Shown: positions 47,607 to 57,120 of the stretch, in pieces
Position numbering within the stretch: position 1 is the first letter of the stretch
Layout: the number at the start of each line of letters is the position of its first letter
DNA from: Opitutaceae bacterium
GTDB lineage: Bacteria > Verrucomicrobiota > Verrucomicrobiia > Opitutales > Opitutaceae
DNA: 62,322 nt
Reading direction: 5' to 3'
Assembly: GCA_003164715.1 (NCBI GenBank)
Contig: PLTZ01000020.1
Location: 1 to 62,322 of the forward strand
The notes under the pieces: model-generated
Database searches by the model: none
Seen by the model: only the letters and a program-made list of their open reading frames with translations
What the model was told of the DNA's origin: nothing
Made by a program: the position numbers and the translations under genes

Positions 47607-48635
47607 ATGAAAACGAAAATCAGCCCCGCGGTCGTAGGCGCATTCGTCCTCGGGGCGTTTGCGATAGGGATCATCACGCTCCTCGCGCTCGGCAGCCTGA
47701 GCCTCTTCTCGAAGCCGGAGCGCTTCCTGGTGTACTTTGACGAGGGGATAAGCGGTCTCGACCAGGGCTCGCCGGTCAAGCTTCGCGGCGTGCGCGTGGG
47801 GCACGTCGTCGACATCTCGATCCGGTACGACCGGACGACCGGCAAGTCGCTGGCTGTGGTCCTGTGCGAGCTCAACCGGGGGGCGATCTCCGACGAGCAC
47901 GGTGCGAACTTCGACGTCTCCGACCGCGGCGCGCTGCAGGCGCTCGTCGACCGTGGCCTCAGGGCCCAGCTGGAGATCAGCGGTCTGGCGACGGGACTGC
48001 TCTTCGTCGAGCTCGACTTCATGGATCCGCACATGCACCCGGACCTGAGCATGGCGACCGACGTGAAGTACGTGGTGATCCCGTCGGCACCCTCGGAGAT
48101 CTCGGAATTCCGGGCGAGCGCCGCGGCCCTCATGGCCAACGCGACGACGCTCCTCGCGCGGATGCAGGATATCGACTTCAAGGGCCTCTCCACGGAGTTG
48201 AAGGGGCTCGTCGGCGAGACGAGGCAGCGGCTGGACGGCGTCGACTTCAAGGGGCTGGCGGCCCAGTGGAAGAAGACGGGGGAGTCGGTCGACTCCCTGG
48301 CGCGCTCTCCCGACCTGCTGCACTCGCTTGAGAACCTGAACAAGACCCTGGAGGTCCTGCGCACGTCGGTCGCGCGGCTCGACGTCCAGGTCGACTCGAA
48401 CGGGAAGGAGCTGCAGGCGACCCTGATCCAGGCGCGGGCGTCCCTGGAATCGTTCAACGCCGCGGCCCAGTCGGCCCGGAGCTTCATCAACGCCCAGCAG
48501 AACTTCGGGGCGGACACCACCCGCGCGCTCGAGAAGGTCGCAGACGCCGCGGAATCGATCCAGCGGCTCGCCGACTTCCTGGAGCGAAACCCGAATGCCA
48601 TCGTCGCGGGACGCAAGCTGCCCACCAATGACTAA
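47607..48635 (+). CDS. mlaD: MlaD-type MCE-domain lipid-binding protein
   Basis: 342 residues. One N-terminal membrane anchor (AVVGAFVLGAFAIGIITLLALG) precedes a single MCE domain (FLVYFDEGISGLDQGSPVKLRGVRVGHVVDI, about 45-150). The 200-residue tail is helical and Asn/Gln/Leu-rich (for example LEVLRTSVARLDVQVDSNGKEL), longer than E. coli MlaD and closer to PqiB/YebT-adjacent or Mce types. Anchors in the inner membrane facing the periplasm. 29 bases after mlaF. Confidence 0.93.
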   Translation: MKTKISPAVVGAFVLGAFAIGIITLLALGSLSLFSKPERFLVYFDEGISGLDQGSPVKLRGVRVGHVVDISIRYDRTTGKSLAVVLCELNRGAISDEHGANFDVSDRGALQALVDRGLRAQLEISGLATGLLFVELDFMDPHMHPDLSMATDVKYVVIPSAPSEISEFRASAAALMANATTLLARMQDIDFKGLSTELKGLVGETRQRLDGVDFKGLAAQWKKTGESVDSLARSPDLLHSLENLNKTLEVLRTSVARLDVQVDSNGKELQATLIQARASLESFNAAAQSARSFINAQQNFGADTTRALEKVADAAESIQRLADFLERNPNAIVAGRKLPTND

Positions 48636-48642
48636 GCCCGCC

Positions 48643-49290
48643 ATGACTACCCGCACCTCACCCGCAAGGGGACCCCTCATGCCGATCGCGCTGACCGGCC
48701 TGCTTTTCGCATTGAGCGCCTGCAACGTGGTCCAGCCCGCCCAGGAGGACCCCACGCGCTACTTCGTTCTGTCGGATCCCGCCGTGCCCCAGGGCCAGGC
48801 GCCCGCGCCGTCGGCGGGCGTCCGGATCGGACTTAAGGCGGTGCGGCTCGAGGGCTACCTCAGAGGGAAACAGATCGTGGTGCGGACAGGGGATAATGAG
48901 ATCCAGTTCAGGGACTACAGGCTCTGGGCCGAGCCCCTTGACGCCGCGATCGCCCGGGTGCTGCGCACCCGGCTCCTGGCGTCGCCCGAGGTGGCGCAGG
49001 TCTACGCCGAGCCGTTCCCGCCGGACCAGGAACGCGACGTTGACGTGTCGATTGAGGTCCGCCGGTTCGAGGGTTCGGCGGGGGCGGAAGGCCGGTACGC
49101 GGCGAGCCTTTCCGCGGCGATCGAGATATCGACGACCGGCGCCAGTCCGCGTGTCGTTGCGCACAAGGTCTTTGTCGCGCCCGCCGCGGCGTGGGACGGC
49201 CGGGACTTCGACCGGCTCGCGCGCCTGCTGACTGCGGACGTGTCCGCGCTGGCCCAGGACGTCCTCGCAGACCTTCCCGCCCGGAACTAG
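48643..49290 (+). CDS. ABC transporter auxiliary lipoprotein (PqiC-like, DUF330)
   Basis: 215 residues. Lipobox LSAC near residue 28 (LTGLLFALSACNVVQP) makes it a lipoprotein. The body reads RYFVLSDPA, LKAVRLEGYLRGKQIVVRTGDNEI, FRDYRLWAEPLDAAIARVLRTRL, and DVDVSIEVRRFEG, the ABC_trans_aux pattern seen with MCE systems. An ATG at 48628 overlapping the mlaD stop is the alternative start. It should tether the transporter to the outer membrane. Last gene of the Mla operon. Confidence 0.88.
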   Translation: MTTRTSPARGPLMPIALTGLLFALSACNVVQPAQEDPTRYFVLSDPAVPQGQAPAPSAGVRIGLKAVRLEGYLRGKQIVVRTGDNEIQFRDYRLWAEPLDAAIARVLRTRLLASPEVAQVYAEPFPPDQERDVDVSIEVRRFEGSAGAEGRYAASLSAAIEISTTGASPRVVAHKVFVAPAAAWDGRDFDRLARLLTADVSALAQDVLADLPARN

Positions 49291-49293
49291 AGG

Positions 49294-50517
49294 CTACCGG
49301 AGCGCGGCGGCGATGCGCTCCAGCGCCTGCTCCACGTTCTCACGGCTGTTGAAGGCGCTGATCCGGACGTGCCCCTCGCCGCACTTGCCGAAGCCGGCGC
49401 CCGGCGTGCAGACGACCTGGGCCTTCTCGAGCAGCAGGTCGAAGAACTCCCAGGAGTCGCGGCCGACGTTCACCCATATGTACGGCGCGTTTTCGCCCCC
49501 GGCGCACGTGAAGCCGAGGCCGGCCATCGCGGAGCGGATCAGCTTGGCGTTCCCGAGGTAGAAGTCCGTGAGCGCGCGCGCCTGGCTCCTGCCGGCGTCG
49601 GTGAAGACCGCGGCCGCGGCCCTCTGGACGGGGTAGGAGACCCCGTTGAACTTGGTCGTGTGCCGGCGGTTCCAGAGGCCGTGGAGCGCGTGGGGCCGCC
49701 CCTGCTTGTCCCACGCCGTCACCGTCTTCGGCACCACCGCGTACGCGCAGCGCATGCCCGTGAAGCCCGCCGTCTTCGAGAAGCTCCGGAACTCGATCGC
49801 GACGTCGCGGGCCCCCTCGATCTCATAGATCGAGTGCGGGATCTGGGGGTCGCGGATGTAGGCCTCGTAGGCCGAGTCGAAGAGGATGACGGCCCTGTTC
49901 CTCCTGGCGTAGTCCACCCAGGCGGCAAGCTGGGCCTTGGTCGCGACCGCACCGGTCGGGTTGTTCGGGAAGCACAGGTACACCAGGTCGGCCGGGGCGG
50001 CGGGGACGGCGGGCACGTAGCCGTTGGACGGGGTGGAGTCTAGGTAGAGGATCCCCTCGTAGCGGCCGTCGACGCTCGGCCCGGTCCGCCCGGCCATGAC
50101 GTTCGTGTCGACGTAGACAGGATACACGGGGTCGGGTATCGCGAGGCGCGCGTCAGTGGCGAAGATCTCCTGGATATTGCCGCAGTCGCACTTCGCCCCG
50201 TCGGAGACGAAGATCTCGTCCGGCTCGATGTGGCAGCCGCGCGCCGCATAGTCGTGCGCGGCGACGGCCTCCCGCAGGAAGGGGTAGCCCTGCTCCGGCC
50301 CGTAGCCCCGGAAGGTGGCCCGCTTCCCCATCTCGTCGGTCGCCGCATGGAGGGCCTCGATGCACGCCGGGGGGAGGGGTTCGGTGACGTCGCCGATGCC
50401 GAGCCGGATCACGGGTCGGCCGGGGTGCGCCGCCGCGAAGGCGCTGACGCGCTTGGCGATGTCGGCGAACAGGTACGAGGCCTTGAGCTTCGTGTAGTTC
50501 TCGTTTATTCGGATCAT
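49294..50517 (-). CDS. dapL: LL-diaminopimelate aminotransferase
   Basis: 407 residues. Starts [21 protein letters not shown], very characteristic. Marks: [62 protein letters not shown] lysine in [17 protein letters not shown]. It converts tetrahydrodipicolinate to LL-DAP in one step for lysine and peptidoglycan. This route occurs in chlamydiae, Verrucomicrobia, some other bacteria and plants. Convergent with the Mla operon. Confidence 0.97.
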   Translation of the reverse strand: MIRINENYTKLKASYLFADIAKRVSAFAAAHPGRPVIRLGIGDVTEPLPPACIEALHAATDEMGKRATFRGYGPEQGYPFLREAVAAHDYAARGCHIEPDEIFVSDGAKCDCGNIQEIFATDARLAIPDPVYPVYVDTNVMAGRTGPSVDGRYEGILYLDSTPSNGYVPAVPAAPADLVYLCFPNNPTGAVATKAQLAAWVDYARRNRAVILFDSAYEAYIRDPQIPHSIYEIEGARDVAIEFRSFSKTAGFTGMRCAYAVVPKTVTAWDKQGRPHALHGLWNRRHTTKFNGVSYPVQRAAAAVFTDAGRSQARALTDFYLGNAKLIRSAMAGLGFTCAGGENAPYIWVNVGRDSWEFFDLLLEKAQVVCTPGAGFGKCGEGHVRISAFNSRENVEQALERIAAALR

Positions 50518-50614
50518 TGCTACGGACGTAAATAGGGCGTGAAGAAGGCGGTCGGTGGCCGAAAACCTTGAACAAACCGGCCGGGACCGCTTTGTTCAAG
50601 CCCTCGTTAACCCC

Positions 50615-51457
50615 ATGGAGACTATTGGCTCGGTATCCGACATGCGAGCCCTCGCCGCAAGGCTCAGGGCCGAAAGGGGAGGGTTGTCGCTCGTTCCAAC
50701 GATGGGGGCGCTCCACGCCGGGCACGAGGCGGTCATCGGCGCGGCGCTGGCGGCGGGCCGCCCGGTCGTGGTCTCGATCTTCGTAAATCCCCTGTCGTTC
50801 GGCTCGAACGAGAACTTTGCGGGGTATCCCCGGTCGCCGCAGGAGGATCTGGAGCTGTGCGCCCGGCTCGGGGTCGACGCCGTCTTCATGCCCACCGCCG
50901 AGGACGTCTACCCGCGCGGCTACTCCACCTACGTGACGGAGGAGACGGTCAGCAAGCCGCTGTGCGGCCGGTCCCGCCCCGCCCATTTCCGCGGGGTCAC
51001 CACGCTGGTCGCAAAGCTGCTCAACATCGTGGCACCGACCCACGTCTTCCTCGGGCAGAAGGACGCCCAGCATGTCGCGGTCCTGGTGAAGATGGTGGCG
51101 GATCTGAACTACAGCGTGGACCTGGTGGTCGTCCTGACGGTGCGGGACCCGGACGGCCTTGCGGTCGCGGTCCGCAACCGCGAGCTCACCTCGGCCCTGA
51201 GGCAGGAGGCGGCCGCCATCAACCTCGCGCTCAAGAGGGCCAAGGAGATGGTGGACTCCGGGGTCCGGAGCTCGGACCGGCTCGTGGCCGAGGTCACCCA
51301 CATCCTCGGGGCGCACTACAGGCTGCGGATCATCTACGCCTCGGTCGTCGACCCGGCGACCATGCAGGCGATGCGCGAGGTCGTGCCCGGCAGGACGCTC
51401 CTGTGCATCGCCGCGTGGCTGGACGAGGTCAGGCTCACCGACAACGCGCTGCTTTAG
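50615..51457 (+). CDS. panC: Pantothenate synthetase
   Basis: 280 residues from METIGSVSDMRALAARL; the ATG at 50555 adds 20 residues of weak character. Ligates pantoate and beta-alanine with ATP. Seen: LVPTMGALHAGHEAVI (HxGH), VSIFVNPLSFGSNENF, CGRSRPAHFRGVTTLVAKLLN, HVFLGQKDAQHVAVL, and RIIYASVVDPATMQ. Followed after 13 bases by panE, which makes pantoate. Confidence 0.96.
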   Translation: METIGSVSDMRALAARLRAERGGLSLVPTMGALHAGHEAVIGAALAAGRPVVVSIFVNPLSFGSNENFAGYPRSPQEDLELCARLGVDAVFMPTAEDVYPRGYSTYVTEETVSKPLCGRSRPAHFRGVTTLVAKLLNIVAPTHVFLGQKDAQHVAVLVKMVADLNYSVDLVVVLTVRDPDGLAVAVRNRELTSALRQEAAAINLALKRAKEMVDSGVRSSDRLVAEVTHILGAHYRLRIIYASVVDPATMQAMREVVPGRTLLCIAAWLDEVRLTDNALL

Positions 51458-51470
51458 AACGCGCGCCGGA

Positions 51471-52415
51471 ATGCCCGCTCCATTTCCCAGGATAGGCGTG
51501 GTCGGTTCGGGCGCCGTCGGCTCCTATTACGGGGCCCGCCTTGCGCTCGCGGGCGCCGACGTCCGCTTTCTGATGCGGGGAGATTTGGCGGCCGTCCGCT
51601 CGAGGGGCTCAATCCTGATCCGGGACGCGTCCGGCACCACGGAGGTGCGGCCCGTCGCCGCATACGGCGCGGCCCGGCAGATGGGGCCCGTCGACCTGGT
51701 CGTCATCGCGCTCAAGACAACGTCGGAGGGGGTGGGGGGGCTTGTCGAGCCCCTCCTCGGCCCCGCGACCGTCCTGCTCACGCTCCAGAACGGCCTCGGC
51801 GCCGACGAACTCCTTGCGGGGCTCTTCGGGGCAAGCCGCGTCATCGGCGGCCTCGCCTTCGTGGCGGTCACCCGCGTCGGCCCCGGCGAGGTGAAGTGCT
51901 TCCATCCGGGCTCAATCACGATCGGCGAGTTCGGCCGGCCGCCCGAGGCCAGGACGGAGGCGCTGGCGGGGCTTTTGCGGTCCGCGGGCGTCAAGACGCA
52001 GGTCGTCGAAAACCTCGTCGAGGCTCGCTGGCGGAAACTCGTGTGGAACATTCCGTTCAACGGCCTTTCCATCGCCGAGGGCGGCATCACGACCGACCGG
52101 ATCTGCTCCGATCCGCGCCTCGCCGGCGAGGTGCGGGCCCTGATGGGCGAGGTCCAGCGCGCGGCCACGGGGCTCGGGTTCGCGATCTCCGACGACTTCC
52201 TCGCCCGCCAATACGACGCGACGCCCCCGATGGGCCCCTACCAGCCGTCGAGCCTCGTGGATTTCCTGGCCGGCCGGGAGGTGGAGGTCGAGGCGATCTG
52301 GGGGGAGCCGCTGCGGCGCGCCCGGGCGGCCGGCGTCCCGACCCCGCGGCTCGAGTGCCTCTATTCGCGGCTCGTCGCGCTCTGCCCCGGGGCGCGCAGG
52401 GCACCGGCCCCCTAA
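51471..52415 (+). CDS. panE: 2-dehydropantoate 2-reductase (ketopantoate reductase)
   Basis: 314 residues. Rossmann motif VGSGAVGSYYGARLALAG, VVIALKTTSEGVGGLVEPLL, LTLQNGLGADELLA, catalytic Lys in VEARWRKLVWNIPFNGLS, and C-terminal DFLAGREVEVEAIWGEPLRRA. It uses NADPH to give pantoate for PanC. The panC-panE pair gives a short coenzyme A precursor operon; panB and panD are not here. Confidence 0.94.
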   Translation: MPAPFPRIGVVGSGAVGSYYGARLALAGADVRFLMRGDLAAVRSRGSILIRDASGTTEVRPVAAYGAARQMGPVDLVVIALKTTSEGVGGLVEPLLGPATVLLTLQNGLGADELLAGLFGASRVIGGLAFVAVTRVGPGEVKCFHPGSITIGEFGRPPEARTEALAGLLRSAGVKTQVVENLVEARWRKLVWNIPFNGLSIAEGGITTDRICSDPRLAGEVRALMGEVQRAATGLGFAISDDFLARQYDATPPMGPYQPSSLVDFLAGREVEVEAIWGEPLRRARAAGVPTPRLECLYSRLVALCPGARRAPAP

Positions 52416-52597
52416 AGGCCTCACCCCGGGGCCCGCAGCGGCGCGGCGCCGCCATCATCTCGCTTGCGATCATCGGCCCCACCGGGATCATCGTGCCCCA
52501 TGCCGAAGCCCCCCGTCACGGCCCCGATGGCTGCGAGCCACGACCCGGAAGGCCCGCCCGCGGGTCGCCTGCCGGCCGGCGGCACCGCGGCGTGACG

Positions 52598-53359
52598 ATG
52601 CTCACGTCCCACCGCACCCCGGTCACGGGCAGGCGCGTCCAGCTGATGGCCACGTGCCTGTGCGACGCGTTTCATGACGACGTGGCGGCGGCCGCGGTTG
52701 AGGTGCTCGAGCACCTGGGCTGCGAGGTCGCGTTCCCCGAAGGCCAGACCTGCTGCGGGCAGCCGGCGTTCAACGCGGGCGACTGGCCGGCGTCGCGCAG
52801 GGTCGTGCGGCACGCCGTGCGCACGTTTGCATCACCGGACCCGATTGTGGTCCCCTCCGGCTCGTGCGCGGCGATGCTGTTCCACGGGGCGCTCCTCGAG
52901 TTCGAGAAGGAGGCCGATCTGGGCGAGGTCGACGCGCTTGGGCGGCGCACGTGGGAGCTCGGGGATTTCATCGTGAACGGCCTTGGCGTGCGCTCGTGGC
53001 CCGGCCGGTTCGACGCGGTCGTCGCGCTCCACCGCTCCTGCCACACCCGCGGGACGGGGAGCAGCGACGCCGCGGCGCTCCTCCTCGGCTCGATCGCGGG
53101 GGTGCGCCTAGTCGAGCTGGGCGAGGGCGAGCAGTGCTGCGGCTTCGGCGGGACCTTCTCGGTGGCGTTTCCGCACATCTCCGCGGCCATGGGCCGCCTG
53201 AAGCTCGACCACGTGCGGGCGGCGAGGCCGGACGTCCTGGTTTCGGGCGACATGGGCTGCCTCATGCACCTCGGCGGCATGGCCGCCCGCCAGGGCGCCC
53301 CGGTGCGTTCGATGCATTTCGCGCAGGTGCTGCGCGAGGCGCTCAGGGGGGCCGCGTGA
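52598..53359 (+). CDS. lutA: Lactate utilisation protein A, CCG-type iron-sulfur protein
   Basis: 253 residues from MLTSHRTPVTGRRVQLMATCLCD. Two cysteine-rich CCG domains: CLCD..QTCCGQPAFNAG..SGSCAAM and HRSCHTRG..EQCCGFGGTFSV..GDMGCLMH. This is the LutA/YkgE type, part of the LutABC L-lactate dehydrogenase. The frame is open far upstream over panE and the 182-base gap, but there is no earlier family-like start (a GTG at 52592 is possible). Stop overlaps the lutB GTG. Confidence 0.93.
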   Translation: MLTSHRTPVTGRRVQLMATCLCDAFHDDVAAAAVEVLEHLGCEVAFPEGQTCCGQPAFNAGDWPASRRVVRHAVRTFASPDPIVVPSGSCAAMLFHGALLEFEKEADLGEVDALGRRTWELGDFIVNGLGVRSWPGRFDAVVALHRSCHTRGTGSSDAAALLLGSIAGVRLVELGEGEQCCGFGGTFSVAFPHISAAMGRLKLDHVRAARPDVLVSGDMGCLMHLGGMAARQGAPVRSMHFAQVLREALRGAA

Positions 53360-54780
53360 GGACCCAGAGGATCGACCAGGCCGCGGCGCGCCTCGGCGCC
53401 GAGACGCGGGCCGCCGTTTACGACGGGGCCAAGATCGGGCACGAGAAGCGCACGAAGCTCCTGTTCGATCACTACGCCGACCCGAACCGCTTGAGGGAAC
53501 TCGCCGGCGAGATCAAGCAGCACGTGGTCGAGAATCTCGACACCTACCTGCCGGCCGTCGAGGCGAGGCTTGTCGCGAACGGCGTCAAGGTCCACTGGGC
53601 CTCGACGGCCGAGGCGGCGTGCGAGGCCGTGCACGCGATCCTGCGGGCGCGCGGCGCCACGAAGCTCGTCAAGGCCAAGACGATGGTGAGCGAGGAGATC
53701 GAACTCGAGGGCTACCTGCGCGAGCGAGGGATCGAGTCGCTCGAGACCGACTTGGGGGAGTTCATCGTGCAGCTGGACCACGACCGGCCCTCGCACATCA
53801 TCAAGCCGATCATCCACAAGAACCGCAGGCAGATCGCGGAGCTCTTCGAGAGGAACGGACTGGGCGCCTACAACGACGAGCCCCAGGTGATCACGCAGCG
53901 GGCCCGGCAGTTCCTGCGCCACAAGTACCTCGGCGCGGACGCGGGCCTGACGGGGGCGAACTTCATGGTGGCCGAGAGCGGAAGGCTCGTCGTCGTGACG
54001 AACGAGGGGAACTCGAGGTTCTGCCTCGCCGCGACCCGCTGCCACATCGCGCTCGTCGGCATCGAGAAGATCCTCCCGAGGGACCGGGACCTTGCGCTAT
54101 TCCTCAACCTGCTCGCCCGCTCGGGGACGGCCCAGCAGCTGTCGGTGTACAACGAGTTCATCCTCGGGCCGCGCGCGCCCGGGCAGCCGGACGGGCCCGA
54201 GGAGATGCACGTCGTCTTTGTAGACAACGGGCGGACGAACGTCCTGGCGAGCTCGTGCAGGGAGATCCTGCGCTGCATCCGCTGCGGCGCGTGCCTGAAC
54301 GTCTGCCCCGTCTACCGCCAGGCCGGCGGGCACGCCTACCGGAGCGTCTACCCGGGGCCCGTGGGGGCGGTGCTCTCGCCGCTCCTACTCGGCCGGCGGT
54401 TCCCGGAGAAGGCCGACCTGCCGAAGGCCTCGAGTCTGTGCGGCGCGTGCAACGAGGTCTGCCCGGTGAACATTCCCATACCGGACCTGCTGCTGCGGCT
54501 GCGCGACCGGGCGCACACCGAGCGCGTCCCGTCGCCCGGGACGCCGCCCATGGGGGCCTGGTCGATCCTCGCGTCCCAGCCGGCCGCGTGGAAGGTCGCG
54601 CTTTTCGGCGGGCGCTTTCTCGACCATTTCCCGAGAAGCCTCGTGCCCGTCCCGGCCCTCCGGGCCTGGGAGTCGTCGCGGGACCTCCCGAAATGGCGGG
54701 GAGGGGAGTTCAGAAGATGGCTCAAATTGCGTCGCAAGCGCCCGGGCGCCGGGCAGAGTTCGCCGGGGATAACACCTTAA
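53356..54780 (+). CDS. lutB: Lactate utilisation protein B, iron-sulfur LUD protein
   Basis: 474 residues from a GTG (GTGA overlap with lutA). LUD domain with KAKTMVSEEIELEGYL, DLGEFIVQLDHDRPSHII, and LTGANFMVAESGRLVVVTNEGN split over the core, then two 4Fe-4S sites CIRCGACLNVCP and CGACNEVCPVNI. It passes electrons from lactate oxidation to the chain with LutA and LutC. Arg/Trp-rich C-terminal end. Next gene begins 2 bases after its stop. Confidence 0.94.
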   Translation: MRTQRIDQAAARLGAETRAAVYDGAKIGHEKRTKLLFDHYADPNRLRELAGEIKQHVVENLDTYLPAVEARLVANGVKVHWASTAEAACEAVHAILRARGATKLVKAKTMVSEEIELEGYLRERGIESLETDLGEFIVQLDHDRPSHIIKPIIHKNRRQIAELFERNGLGAYNDEPQVITQRARQFLRHKYLGADAGLTGANFMVAESGRLVVVTNEGNSRFCLAATRCHIALVGIEKILPRDRDLALFLNLLARSGTAQQLSVYNEFILGPRAPGQPDGPEEMHVVFVDNGRTNVLASSCREILRCIRCGACLNVCPVYRQAGGHAYRSVYPGPVGAVLSPLLLGRRFPEKADLPKASSLCGACNEVCPVNIPIPDLLLRLRDRAHTERVPSPGTPPMGAWSILASQPAAWKVALFGGRFLDHFPRSLVPVPALRAWESSRDLPKWRGGEFRRWLKLRRKRPGAGQSSPGITP

Positions 54781-54782
54781 GC

Positions 54783-57113
54783 ATGGATTCACCCAAGAAC
54801 CCAAAGCCCAAGCACGAGCCCTTCATCCTGCCTGAGACCACCATGCGCGAGTTCACGGCGCGCTCTCTCATCGTCGGTACGTTTCTGGGGGTCCTGTTCG
54901 GAATGTCGTCGCTCTACCTGGTCCTCAAGGTCGGGCTCACCGTCAGCGCTTCCATCCCGGTGGCGGTCATCTCGCTCGCGCTCTTCCGGATGCTCTCGAA
55001 GGTTGGCCTCAGGGACGCCACGATCCTTGAGAACAACGTCAGCCAGACGGCGGGTTCGGCCGGGGAGTCCCTCGCGTTCGGTGTGGGCGTCACGATGCCG
55101 GCGATCATGATCCTCGGCTTCGATCTCGACCTGACCCGGGTCCTCCTCGTGTCGGTGCTCGGCGGGTTCCTGGGCATCCTGATGATGATCCCGCTTCGGC
55201 GGGCGCTGATCGTGAAGGAGCACGGCGTGCTCAAGTACCCCGAGGGCACGGCCTGCGCCGCGGTGCTGATCGCCGGCGCGTCCGCGGAGGACCGCAAGCA
55301 CGCGTCGCCGGGCGCGACCGCGGGGATGCGGGCGGCGGAGGCTGCGGGCCTCGGGAAGGCGCCCGGGGCGAAGGCCATCTTCGCCGGGCTCGGCATCGGG
55401 ATCGTCTACAACGTCCTGAACCGGGTCGCGCGCCTCTGGAAGGACACGCCGGAGAAGGTCTTCGGGGCTCCCTTCAACGGGGCCTCGGTCAGCGCCGAGA
55501 TATCGCCCGAGCTGCTCGGGATCGGCTACATCATCGGCCCGAAGATCGCGGCGCTCATGTGCGGGGGCGGCGTGCTCTCGTACCTCGTCCTCATCCCGAT
55601 GATCAAGTTCTTCGGCGAGAGCATGCCCGGCGCCGTCGCGCCGGGCAAGATGCCCATCTCGGGGATGGGGCCGGACGAGGTCCGCGAGGCCTACATCCTC
55701 TACATAGGGTCCGGCGCCGTCGCGGCGGGCGGGATCATCAGCCTGTTCCGGAGCCTGCCCACGATCTGGCACGGGCTGCGGGAGGGCCTGCGCGACGTCG
55801 GGTTCCTCAACCTCCGGGTCGACGGTGGGGAGGCTGCCGGCCCGGCGCCGCGCACCGAGAGGGACCTCTCGATGAGGTTCGTGGGGATCGGGATCATCGT
55901 GCTCATGGGCGCCGTCGTGGCCGCCCCAACCCTCCTCGACGCGGGGATCTGGGCCAAGGCCTTGAGCGCGGTCCTGATCGTCGTCTTCGGGTTCCTCTTC
56001 GTGACCGTGTCGTCGCGGCTCACCGGCGAGATCGGCTCCTCGTCAAACCCGATCTCCGGCATGACGATCGCCACCCTCCTCCTGACGTGCCTGATCTTCC
56101 TCATCGTGGGGTGGACCGGCAGCGCATACTACGTGACCGCGCTCTCCGTGGGCGCCATCGTCTGCATCGCCTCGTCGAACGGCGGGAGCACCTCCCAGGA
56201 CCTGAAGACCGGCCATATCCTGGGCGCGACGCCCAAGTACCTGCAGGTCGCCATCCTCTTCGGGTCGTTTGCTTCGGCGCTCGTCCTCGGGCCCTTGCTC
56301 CTGGTTCTCAACGACTCGCAGTCGGTCTACGTGCCGGTCCCCGCCGCGGAAGCGGCCGCCCTGCACGTCGACGTATCTAGCCTCACGAAGACCGAGCGGC
56401 TCTCCGGTCCGCAGGCTCGCGACGACTCGAGGACCTACCTGGTCTGGCACAAGAGCGACCCGGCGGGGGGCGCCTCGGAGAAGTACCTCGTGGACGCGGG
56501 GGGCACCGCCGTCTGGCTCGTCGATCCGGGAATCAACGGCACCCACGAGACCCGGCCGGACGGCAGCTCGGTCAAGAAGTTCAACGCGCCCAAGGCCGTG
56601 CTCATCTCCTACATCATCAAGGGCATCCTCGGGCACAAGCTGCCGTGGTCGCTCGTGCTGCTCGGCGTCATGATCTCGATCACGCTCGAGATGTCCGGCG
56701 TGCCCTCCCTCGCCTTCGCGGTCGGCCTCTACCTCCCGCTCTCGTCCTCGAGCCCCATCTGGGCCGGCGGGATGGTCCGCTGGCTTGTCGACGCGTACAC
56801 GAGGCGCAGGCACGCGGGCAAGGACCTGACCGAGGAGCAGATGGTCGCGGAGACCGACAAGAGCCCCGGGGTCCTCCTCGCGTCGGGTTACATCGCCGGA
56901 GGCGCGCTCGCCGGGATCGTCATCGCGCTGCTTGCGGGCGCCATGAAGCCGCTCGACGACGCCTTGAACGCGTGGGCGACGGACCACAACCCCGTGTTCA
57001 ACGGGCCGTACGCCGACGCCCTCTCGATGCTGTTCTTCCTGGGGCTGTGCACCTTCCTTTACTTCGTCGGGCGCGAGAAGATCCTCGTGCCGAGGCGGCT
57101 GCCGCCCGGATAG
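54783..57113 (+). CDS. OPT-family oligopeptide transporter
   Basis: 776 residues, about 15 hydrophobic helices. Family marks are TMREFTARSLIVGTFLGVLF, TILENNVSQTAGSAGESLAFG split across helix 2, YPEGTACAAVLIAGA, GSSSNPISGMTIATLLL, and SSNGGSTSQDLKTGHILGATP. A soluble segment of about 90 residues (near 515-605, YLVWHKSDPAGG, VDAGGTAVWLVDPGI) lies before the last helices, a feature of one bacterial OPT branch. It is wholly inside the lut operon (2 bases after lutB, 7 before lutC), so it may import lactate-yielding peptides, or lactate itself. Substrate unproven. Confidence 0.92.
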   Translation: MDSPKNPKPKHEPFILPETTMREFTARSLIVGTFLGVLFGMSSLYLVLKVGLTVSASIPVAVISLALFRMLSKVGLRDATILENNVSQTAGSAGESLAFGVGVTMPAIMILGFDLDLTRVLLVSVLGGFLGILMMIPLRRALIVKEHGVLKYPEGTACAAVLIAGASAEDRKHASPGATAGMRAAEAAGLGKAPGAKAIFAGLGIGIVYNVLNRVARLWKDTPEKVFGAPFNGASVSAEISPELLGIGYIIGPKIAALMCGGGVLSYLVLIPMIKFFGESMPGAVAPGKMPISGMGPDEVREAYILYIGSGAVAAGGIISLFRSLPTIWHGLREGLRDVGFLNLRVDGGEAAGPAPRTERDLSMRFVGIGIIVLMGAVVAAPTLLDAGIWAKALSAVLIVVFGFLFVTVSSRLTGEIGSSSNPISGMTIATLLLTCLIFLIVGWTGSAYYVTALSVGAIVCIASSNGGSTSQDLKTGHILGATPKYLQVAILFGSFASALVLGPLLLVLNDSQSVYVPVPAAEAAALHVDVSSLTKTERLSGPQARDDSRTYLVWHKSDPAGGASEKYLVDAGGTAVWLVDPGINGTHETRPDGSSVKKFNAPKAVLISYIIKGILGHKLPWSLVLLGVMISITLEMSGVPSLAFAVGLYLPLSSSSPIWAGGMVRWLVDAYTRRRHAGKDLTEEQMVAETDKSPGVLLASGYIAGGALAGIVIALLAGAMKPLDDALNAWATDHNPVFNGPYADALSMLFFLGLCTFLYFVGREKILVPRRLPPG

Positions 57114-57120
57114 GAGCGCC